Origin: Williamsia sp.
GTDB lineage: Bacteria; Bacteroidota; Bacteroidia; Chitinophagales; Chitinophagaceae
Reading direction: 5' to 3'
Assembly: GCA_015069695.1 (NCBI GenBank)
Contig: JADCRZ010000043.1
Location: 1 to 51,637, forward strand
DNA length: 51,637 bases
Shown: piece by piece, positions 45,116 through 51,637 of the stretch
How positions within the stretch are numbered: position 1 is the stretch's first letter
Layout of the letters: every line of letters begins with the position of its first letter
Notes under the pieces: generated by a model
The model's database searches: none
Told to the model about the DNA's origin: nothing
Seen by the model: only the letters and a program-made list of their open reading frames with translations
Position numbers and translations under genes: made by a program

Positions 45116-46657
45116 ATGTTAGTCAGAACATACGGGAGTGCTGTTTATGGTGTGGAAGCCATTACGATCACGATCGAGGTGAATGTAATGAGCGGCAAGG
45201 AATACTTTATAGTAGGCCTGCCGGACAGTGCTGTGAAAGAAAGTCTGCGCCGGGTAGAAAGCACCATCAAAACCAATGGGTACCATATGCCCCGCACCAA
45301 GCTGGTTGTTAACCTCGCACCGGCTGACATTAAAAAAAGCGGTACGGCCTTCGACCTGGCAATTGCCCTGGGTACCCTGGGCGCCAGTGAACAGCTGGAG
45401 AAATGGGAAAAGCTGCGTGAATATGTGATCATGGGAGAACTGAACCTGGACGGCTCTGTGCAACCCATCAAGGGCGCACTTCCGATCGCCATCCAGGCAC
45501 GCAAGGAAGGCTTTAAGGGCTTGATTGTTCCCAAACAAAATGCCCGCGAAGCAGCCATGGTGAACCAGTTGAACGTGTATGGAGTAAGCCACATCAGGGA
45601 AGTAATTGAGTTTTTTGCGAACGAAGGATCCCTGAAACCCGTTGTTGTTAACACCAGGGATGAGTTCTTTTACAACCAGTATGATTTCGAACAGGATTTC
45701 AACGATGTAAAAGGGCAGGAAAATATCAAAAGGGCCCTGGAGATTGCAGCTGCGGGTGGGCACAATGCGATCCTGATCGGTCCGCCGGGGGCAGGTAAAA
45801 CCATGTTGGCCAAACGGTTGCCGACTATTCTGCCGCCCCTGAACCTGCACGAAGCCCTGGAAACAACCAAGATCTACAGTGTGGCGGGCAAGTTGCCGGA
45901 GAATGCCACCCTGGTTTCCAAGCGCCCCTTCCGTTCGCCGCATCATACCATTTCAGATGTAGCGCTGGTAGGTGGTGGAGGCATCCCGCAACCGGGCGAA
46001 ATTTCACTGGCACACAACGGCGTGCTGTTCCTGGACGAGCTGCCTGAATTTAAAAGAAGCGTGCTGGAAGTGATGCGGCAGCCCATGGAAGAGCGCAGGG
46101 TAACAATCAGCCGCGCAAAAGTGGCCCTCGATTTTCCTGCCAGCTTTATGCTGATTGCTTCCATGAACCCTTGTCCCTGCGGCTTCTACAACCATCCTGA
46201 CCGGGAATGTGTTTGTCAGCCCGGTACCGTACAAAAATACCTGAACAAAATTTCCGGTCCCCTCCTCGACCGCATTGATCTGCATGTAGAAGTAACGCCT
46301 GTCCCCTTTAACCAGCTTTCCTCCCTTCAAAAGCAAGAAGATTCGGCTTCTATCCGTGAACGCGTCATCAAGGCCCGGGAAATACAAACAGATCGTTATA
46401 AAGACCAGCCCGGACTACACGCAAATGCCCAGATGAGCAGCAAGCTGCTGAAAGAAATCTGCGTGATCAACCAGGCCGGACAAAACCTGCTGAAAACAGC
46501 CATGCAACGCCTCAATCTTTCGGCCCGGGCTTACGACCGCATCTTAAAGGTCAGCCGCACCATCGCCGACCTGGCCGCCAGTCCCGACATCCGGATAGAG
46601 CACCTGGCAGAAGCAATCCAGTACAGAAGTCTAGACCGGGAAGGATGGGCAGGATAG
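45116..46657 (+). CDS. yifB: YifB-family Mg-chelatase-like AAA+ ATPase
   Basis: 513 residues in the usual three-part layout. An N-terminal ribosomal-S5-like / Lon-protease-like domain (about 20-145, MSGKEYFIVGLPDSAVKES) is followed by an AAA+ core with Walker A GPPGAGKTML and Walker B LFLDELPEF, then a C-terminal Mg-chelatase-type helical domain with four cysteines in a CPCGFYNHPDRECVC segment that may bind zinc. The family (also called ComM in Haemophilus) promotes branch migration during integration of transformed DNA; elsewhere its role is less clear. It starts with ATG at 45116 and is followed by a 572-nt non-coding leader. All core motifs are intact. Confidence 0.92.
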   Translation: MLVRTYGSAVYGVEAITITIEVNVMSGKEYFIVGLPDSAVKESLRRVESTIKTNGYHMPRTKLVVNLAPADIKKSGTAFDLAIALGTLGASEQLEKWEKLREYVIMGELNLDGSVQPIKGALPIAIQARKEGFKGLIVPKQNAREAAMVNQLNVYGVSHIREVIEFFANEGSLKPVVVNTRDEFFYNQYDFEQDFNDVKGQENIKRALEIAAAGGHNAILIGPPGAGKTMLAKRLPTILPPLNLHEALETTKIYSVAGKLPENATLVSKRPFRSPHHTISDVALVGGGGIPQPGEISLAHNGVLFLDELPEFKRSVLEVMRQPMEERRVTISRAKVALDFPASFMLIASMNPCPCGFYNHPDRECVCQPGTVQKYLNKISGPLLDRIDLHVEVTPVPFNQLSSLQKQEDSASIRERVIKAREIQTDRYKDQPGLHANAQMSSKLLKEICVINQAGQNLLKTAMQRLNLSARAYDRILKVSRTIADLAASPDIRIEHLAEAIQYRSLDREGWAG

Positions 46658-46667
46658 GCCTGCTGCT

Positions 46668-46699
46668 ACATGACTATACCATTTTATATGCAGTCATGT
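46668..46699 (+). terminator. Possible yifB terminator hairpin
   Basis: ACATGACT (46668-46675) and AGTCATGT (46692-46699) form an 8-bp stem with a 16-nt A/T-rich loop, 10 nt after the yifB stop. The downstream sequence is T-rich but lacks a clean run, so intrinsic termination is only plausible. Confidence 0.3.
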
Positions 46700-47073
46700 G
46701 TATTGTAGTAATCAGTGTATTTGTTGTTTCTTCTCCTTACGTCCGGGGCGCCTCTGATCTTGTACCTGCAGAAGGCTTATGTGCCCCGGGCGGAATCTCT
46801 GTAGAGCAGACAGCTAAGTAACAAACATGAGCCAGATCAGTCAAGGACCCTTCCACTCCGTGGAGATGCCGTGTTAGCCACGTTACAGCCTATAAGTGCA
46901 GAAGCAAAAAGCGCCTGTTAAAGATGACAAAGGACAGGATATCACCCCGCTCCTGAATGGAAAAAAGGGTCTAATTACTGCTACGTACCAACCTGCCCAA
47001 TTCCGTAAACACTTGACTGCCAACGATCATTGCTCCTCCCGTAAAGCTTCTTTCATCCACCGTTAATTGTTAA

Positions 47074-47115
47074 GTGTCCAGCTGACATTTATCAGTGTTC
47101 GGCTGACAACTATCA
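47074..47115. repeat. Imperfect 21-bp tandem direct repeat, possible operator
   Basis: Copies 47074-47094 and 47095-47115 agree at 17 of 21 positions (shared core GCTGACA and ending ATCA). The period equals two helical turns, so a protein binding both copies would sit on the same face of the DNA. It lies 115 nt upstream of the large T9SS cargo gene and may regulate it. Confidence 0.55.
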
Positions 47116-47229
47116 CCCTGCACCTCTCTCCACATCATCTTCCTGCGCTCTGCCGCAAACTAATTTTACACCTGCAACCAGGCAAGATCCTTTCTTCCTG
47201 CTTGCTCTCATCCAAATCATCCTTTTCCT

Positions 47230-50200
47230 ATGAAACTGTCCCGTTTTCTGCTCATCGCTTCTCTCTTGCTCTCCTCGGTTGCCAACGCTGCCACCGATCC
47301 AGGTCTTTACTTCTCTTACTTCGAAGGATCCTGGTCTTCCATGCCTGACTTCAACTCCCTCAAAGCCCTAAAAACAGGCCCTTCCTCAAACCTGGACCTG
47401 GGCGTACGCAACCGTGATCTCAACTATGCTATCCTCTGGCAGGGATTTATCACCATCCCAGCCAACGGTACTTATACCTTCGAGACCCTTTCAGATGACG
47501 GCAGCCTGCTCTACATCAATGGCAGCGCCACTCCCCTGGTCAACAACGACGGACTCCATGCTGACCAGCTCCGTTCAGCCTCTATCTACCTGCCTGCAGG
47601 TGTTTACCCCTTCTCGGCTTCCTTCTTCCAGAACGGTGGCGGACAAACCATGGAGCTCTACTGGTCTTCCAACACCGGCATCTCACGCCAGCGCATCCCT
47701 GATGCTGCTTTCACCTACTACACCGCTGCTACCGCCAAAGCACGCACCCCCGGACTCAACTTCAGCTACTTCGAAGGCGCCTGGTCTTCCATGCCTGCCT
47801 TTAGCACCCTGACTGCCCTGAAAGCAGGTTCTGCTAACAACCTCGACCTGGGTGTGCGCAACCGCGAGCTGAACTACGCTATCCTGTGGCAAGGCTTCAT
47901 CACCGTGCCTGCCAGTGGTACCTATACCTTCGAGACCCTTTCAGATGACGGCAGCCTGCTCTACATCAATGGCAGCGCCACTCCCCTGGTCAACAACGAC
48001 GGACTCCATGCTGACCAGCTCCGCTCAGCCTCTATCTACCTGGCTGCAGGTACTTACCCCTTCTCGGCCTCCTTCTTCCAGAACGGTGGCGGACAAACCA
48101 TGGAGCTTTACTGGAGCGGTCCGGGCATCAGTCGCCAGCGGGTGCCTGATGCAGCTTTGAGCAGCATCAAGAACACGCCTGCCTCCTACTCGCCCGCTAC
48201 CGCCACCAACGGACTGGCTTACAGCTACTACGAAGGGGCCTGGTCCGGCTTGCCTGATTTCACCGCCATCGCTCCCCTGAAAACAGGCAACACCCCTAAC
48301 ATCGACCTCTCCCCCAGAACAAGCAACGACAACTTTGCTTTTCTCTGGCAGGGATGGATCTACATCTCCTCTCCCGGTACCTACACCTTTGAGACCATCT
48401 CCGATGATGGCAGCAAGCTGTACTTCAACGCCTTCTACTCCCCTTCCGCTACCCCGCTGGTGAGCAACGACGGACTGCACGCGGCCCAGTCGGCCTCTGC
48501 TTCCATCAACATCGCGGCTGCCGGTGCTTACCCCATCGCCATCTCTTTCTTCGAGCGCGAAGGGGGTGAGTCCATGCAGGTATACTGGAGTGGCCCGGGC
48601 TTCTCGCGCCAGCTGATCCCGGATGCAGCTTTTACGGGCGCCAAGACACAAACACCCGCAACACCCGTCAAAGTAGAAAACCCCGTCGTGTACGAGAACT
48701 CCACAGAAACAGGCGGGCTCACCGGATCGCTCAACTACTACTTCTCCAGCTCGCTGGGTGATGACAGCCGCTCGGCTGCACAGGCACAGAACCCCGCCAC
48801 TCCCTGGAAGTCGGTAGCCAGGATGAACCAGGTACTTGCTAACGCTACGCCCGGTACTGCCCTGCTGCTCAAAAGAGGCGACTCCTTCGACGGTGCCCTC
48901 GTGTTTGGCGCTTCAGGTTCCACCGCTAACCCTGTCATTGTCTCTGCTTATGGCAGCGGATCAAAGCCTGTGATCAACGGCTTTGCTTCCAACGTAAGCT
49001 GGTCTTCTACCGGTAACGGCATCTGGGAAGCCACGCTCTCCACCGCTATCTCCAAGATGAACATGGTAGCCATGGGAGCACAGATCCAACCCATGGGACG
49101 GTACCCCAACATCACGGAAGCAAACATGGGCTATCTCACCATCGATGCACACTCCAACGCCTCTGATTCAAGATCAACCGTGGAAGCCCTGTACAACTAC
49201 ACACCCAACTCTATCCAGTCCATCACCGATGCGCAGCTTCCTGCTTACCCCAACTGGACAGGTGCTGAACTGGTGATCAAGAAGAACCGCTGGACCATCG
49301 ACCGCGGCCTGATCACCCAGCACGCGGCCAACACGCTCTCTTATGTGGAGCCCAGCGGTATGCAGCCCATCGACGGCTTTGGATACTTTATCCAGAACGA
49401 TGTGCGCACCCTGGACCAGGTGGGTGAGTGGTTCTTCAACGCTGCCACCAAAAAGATACAGGTATATGGCGGCAGCCTTTCTCCTGCCAGCCTGAACATA
49501 CGCGCCAGTGTCATCGATACGCTCATCACCATCCGCTCGCGCAGCTTCATCACCCTGGACAACCTCTCGGTGCAGGGTGCCAACAGCATTGCCATGGCCA
49601 TCTGGGACAATGCCAACAACGTCACGGTGCAGAACTGCTCCATCGACTTCACGGGCAACACCGCCATCAAGAGCAACTTCATGAGCAACTTTGCGCTGCT
49701 CAACTCGGTGATCAACCACACCAACAACAATGGACTGTACCTGGCACCGGGCTGCTGGAACGCGCTGGTAAAAGGCAATACCATCAAGAACGCCGGTCTG
49801 ATCGCCGGCCTGGGCCAGAGCAACAACCAGACCCATGAAGGCATGATCATCGACGGACGCGGATCGCTGGTGCAGTACAACACCATCGACTCGGTGGGCT
49901 ATGTAGGCATAGCCATCACCAGGGACTCGGTGACGGTGATCAACAACCTGGTGAGCAACTTTGCGATGACCACCGATGATTGTGGCGGCATCTACACCCA
50001 TGACCGGGGGTACATGGGCAGAAAGATCATCGGCAACATCGTGCTCAACGGCAAGGGAGCCCACTGGGGTACCACCAGCACAGAAGATGGCGAGGCACAA
50101 GGCATCGGACTGGATGACCTGACGAGCTATGTAGAGATCCGCGGCAACACGGTGGCCAACTGCTCGGGCAAGGGCATCGGGCTGCACAACTCGCAGAACA

Positions 50201-51540
50201 TCACCATCGCTGCCAACACATCGTTCAACAACAAGACCGCGCAGCTGGAGTTTGATCACGATCAGCTGGGCCCGGACTCACCCACGCGGGGAGTAGCGGT
50301 GTCGGACAACATCCTGGTGAGCAGGGAAGCCAACCAGCCGGTGCTGGTGATAGCCAGCAAGGACAACGACATTGCGCAGTTCGGCACGGCTGACAACAAC
50401 TACTACTGCCGTCCGCTCGATGACAGACAAACGTTTCGCATGCTGCCCTTCAACACCACTTCGGCAGCCATCACGCAGAGCTACGATCTGGCGCACTGGA
50501 GCAGCACCTACGGGGTAGACCGGAACTCACGCAAGTCACCGCTGGTGGTGTCACCCTACAGCTATGGCAGCCTGTCGGCTACGATGGTGAGCAACGGAGG
50601 CTTTGGCAGCAACATACGCTACACGCAAACACCCACGGCCGATCGCACGCAGCTGCAGTGGGACGCTTCAGGGCTGGATGGCGGAGCGCTGAAGGTAAGC
50701 TTTACGGGTACGTCAGCCAACCCGTACCAGTCGGTGCAGTACTACGAAGCTGCAACCACCAACCTGCAGCAGGGTCATACCTACCGGCTGCGCCTGTCAG
50801 CCCGTGCAGCGATGGACAACAACACGGAGTTCTATGCTACGATGCTGGGAGCGTACGGGGAAGGCAGAACAGAGGCCAGGATGTTCAAGGTAGGGGTGAG
50901 CCGCACGGAAGTAGAGCTGCTGTTCACCGCTGCGCAGAACGTGGTACATCCCTATATAGAGATCTACACGCAGCGTTCACAGGAGTGTGCGGTGTACTGG
51001 CTGGACAATATAGATCTCCGGGAGGTGTATACGATGAGTGAGACGCAGGGCAGTGATTACATGCGGCTGGAGTACAATGCGTCGCTGAGCAGCAAGACGA
51101 TCTCACTGGAAGGAGAGTGGGTGGATGTAAAGAACCAGGTGTACAGCGGCTCAGTGACGCTGGGTTCATACAGCTCGGTGGTGTTGATGAAGCGCAGCGC
51201 AGCCCCGGGTCTGGTGCAGCCGCAAGGGGTAGAATCAGCTACAGCCAGCCGCTTTGTGCAGAAAGAAGAGCAGGCAGTTGCAGCCAAGGGCATGCAGGTG
51301 CAGGTAAGTCCGAACCCGGCTACAGATCGCATCCAGCTGACGCACGGCATGCAGGTGAGTGGCCAGCAGGCCGCAAGCGTAAAGGTGTACAATGCGAGCG
51401 GATCAGTAGTAAAGACGATGCGTGTTAATCTGACCAGTTCAGCGGTGAGCATGCAGGTATCAGAGCTTTCAGCAGGTGTGTACACCGTCAGGATCGAGAG
51501 CGGAGCACAGAGCCAGACAGCGCGGTTTGTAAAGCTCTAA
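47230..51540 (+). CDS. Large T9SS-exported protein: three PA14-like domains, beta-helix, sorting domain
   Basis: 1436 residues. A signal peptide (about 1-21, SVANAA) is followed by three PA14-like domains (about 24-165, 174-315, 325-475), each opening with a F/Y-S-Y-F/Y-E-G-x-W motif and containing S-D-D-G-S and N-D-G-L-H blocks that suit calcium-dependent glycan binding. Residues about 500-1060 form a right-handed parallel beta-helix (repeated N-x-x-x-x-N-x-I turns, for example NNVTVQNCSI and SQNITIAANTSF), as in polysaccharide lyases and related hydrolases. A jelly-roll-like domain (about 1115-1262) and a T9SS type A sorting domain (VSPNPATD, 1359-1436) complete it. Probably a surface-bound carbohydrate-active protein. 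The first two PA14 domains are almost identical at DNA level. Third-codon positions are strongly G/C-biased compared with neighbours. Confidence 0.85.
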   Translation: MKLSRFLLIASLLLSSVANAATDPGLYFSYFEGSWSSMPDFNSLKALKTGPSSNLDLGVRNRDLNYAILWQGFITIPANGTYTFETLSDDGSLLYINGSATPLVNNDGLHADQLRSASIYLPAGVYPFSASFFQNGGGQTMELYWSSNTGISRQRIPDAAFTYYTAATAKARTPGLNFSYFEGAWSSMPAFSTLTALKAGSANNLDLGVRNRELNYAILWQGFITVPASGTYTFETLSDDGSLLYINGSATPLVNNDGLHADQLRSASIYLAAGTYPFSASFFQNGGGQTMELYWSGPGISRQRVPDAALSSIKNTPASYSPATATNGLAYSYYEGAWSGLPDFTAIAPLKTGNTPNIDLSPRTSNDNFAFLWQGWIYISSPGTYTFETISDDGSKLYFNAFYSPSATPLVSNDGLHAAQSASASINIAAAGAYPIAISFFEREGGESMQVYWSGPGFSRQLIPDAAFTGAKTQTPATPVKVENPVVYENSTETGGLTGSLNYYFSSSLGDDSRSAAQAQNPATPWKSVARMNQVLANATPGTALLLKRGDSFDGALVFGASGSTANPVIVSAYGSGSKPVINGFASNVSWSSTGNGIWEATLSTAISKMNMVAMGAQIQPMGRYPNITEANMGYLTIDAHSNASDSRSTVEALYNYTPNSIQSITDAQLPAYPNWTGAELVIKKNRWTIDRGLITQHAANTLSYVEPSGMQPIDGFGYFIQNDVRTLDQVGEWFFNAATKKIQVYGGSLSPASLNIRASVIDTLITIRSRSFITLDNLSVQGANSIAMAIWDNANNVTVQNCSIDFTGNTAIKSNFMSNFALLNSVINHTNNNGLYLAPGCWNALVKGNTIKNAGLIAGLGQSNNQTHEGMIIDGRGSLVQYNTIDSVGYVGIAITRDSVTVINNLVSNFAMTTDDCGGIYTHDRGYMGRKIIGNIVLNGKGAHWGTTSTEDGEAQGIGLDDLTSYVEIRGNTVANCSGKGIGLHNSQNITIAANTSFNNKTAQLEFDHDQLGPDSPTRGVAVSDNILVSREANQPVLVIASKDNDIAQFGTADNNYYCRPLDDRQTFRMLPFNTTSAAITQSYDLAHWSSTYGVDRNSRKSPLVVSPYSYGSLSATMVSNGGFGSNIRYTQTPTADRTQLQWDASGLDGGALKVSFTGTSANPYQSVQYYEAATTNLQQGHTYRLRLSARAAMDNNTEFYATMLGAYGEGRTEARMFKVGVSRTEVELLFTAAQNVVHPYIEIYTQRSQECAVYWLDNIDLREVYTMSETQGSDYMRLEYNASLSSKTISLEGEWVDVKNQVYSGSVTLGSYSSVVLMKRSAAPGLVQPQGVESATASRFVQKEEQAVAAKGMQVQVSPNPATDRIQLTHGMQVSGQQAASVKVYNASGSVVKTMRVNLTSSAVSMQVSELSAGVYTVRIESGAQSQTARFVKL
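47473..48042 (+). repeat. 450-bp tandem duplication within the PA14 domains
   Basis: Segments 47473-47592 and 47923-48042 are 450 bp apart and identical at 119 of 120 positions (one T/C difference at 47574). Outside this block the two domains differ moderately. The third PA14 domain is clearly more diverged. This points to recent duplication or gene conversion of the first two domains. Confidence 0.8.
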
Positions 51541-51637
51541 ACAGCTTTCAAGCAAACAGACCTATACTAAAACAGATCTGTATACAAAGCATCAACAAAC
51601 AGGAACAAGCATACATAGGTTTTCATAAGACACATAC

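Larger units (their letters stand above)
46658..47229. other. 572-nt intergenic region upstream of the large T9SS cargo gene
   Basis: No protein-like frame on either strand. It holds an 8-bp inverted repeat just after yifB, a short palindrome around 46849-46862 (TCCAC...GTGGA), a 21-bp tandem repeat at 47074-47115, and a C/T-rich stretch leading into the ATG at 47230. Its length and content suggest a regulated leader for the secreted-protein gene. Confidence 0.5.

Noticed and set aside
49174-50259. 361-residue antisense frame inside the PA14/beta-helix gene
   Set aside because: The sense gene has strong G/C third-position bias that leaves long open antisense frames. The antisense product is His/Val/Asp-rich without domains.
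1-51637. CRISPR array, insertion sequences, prophage or integrative element
   Set aside because: No spaced short repeats, transposase, integrase or att-like duplication was found on reading the window.

Overview
The window reads as chromosomal DNA from a member of the Bacteroidota, most likely the Chitinophagaceae or close relatives. Supporting signs: two proteins with C-terminal type IX secretion (T9SS) sorting domains, giant outer-membrane beta-barrel proteins with a carboxypeptidase-regulatory-like N-terminus, an IPExxxVDY-family protein, a RemB/Wzi-like outer-membrane protein, an RprY-like response regulator, signal peptides that often end in A-Q, and promoters that fit the TTTG / TAnnTTTG pattern rather than -35/-10 boxes. 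No rRNA, tRNA, CRISPR array, transposase, integrase or phage gene was seen. Assignments rest on reading motifs by eye; no database search was run.

Layout. 1-2251: a structured 59-bp tandem repeat, an IPExxxVDY protein and an exported M28 peptidase with a PDZ domain (minus strand). 2505-6257: a large SWIM-SNF2 helicase-like ATPase. 6423-12455: two tandem paralogous outer-membrane beta-barrel proteins with glycine-rich inserts. 12462-19208 (minus): a small membrane protein, a 1315-residue hybrid histidine kinase, then an aminotransferase / Rid protein / inositol-monophosphatase-like run. 19294-20220: a probable glycosyltransferase. 20349-26341 (minus): a four-gene cluster in which every product looks exported: small secreted protein, RHS/YD-repeat protein, lipoprotein, T9SS cargo. 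This is the most system-like stretch of the window.

26828-34015 (plus): GT2 glycosyltransferase (TTG start), GH3-family acyl-amido synthetase with an adjacent LysE exporter, a small exported protein, a flavin-binding PNPOx-like protein, the peptidoglycan glycosyltransferase MtgA and an exported GHL10-type glycoside hydrolase. 34020-38191: GroES-like protein, RprY-like regulator, RuvB, RemB/Wzi-like outer-membrane protein. 38329-43847 (plus): dihydroorotase, a MutS-like ATPase, a nitrilase-fold protein without its catalytic cysteine, and an M1 aminopeptidase, with 44-57 nt gaps. 43851-46657: class IV aminotransferase and YifB. 47230-51540: a 1436-residue T9SS cargo with three PA14-like domains and a beta-helix, preceded by a 572-nt non-coding leader carrying a 21-bp tandem repeat.

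How the genes fit together: much of the window serves the cell envelope and secretion (barrels, RHS cluster, T9SS cargoes, glycosyltransferases, MtgA, GHL10, RemB-like), with housekeeping genes (ruvB, pyrC, yifB, groES-like) interspersed. Genes are packed tightly; four convergent pairs have stop codons 2-6 nt apart.
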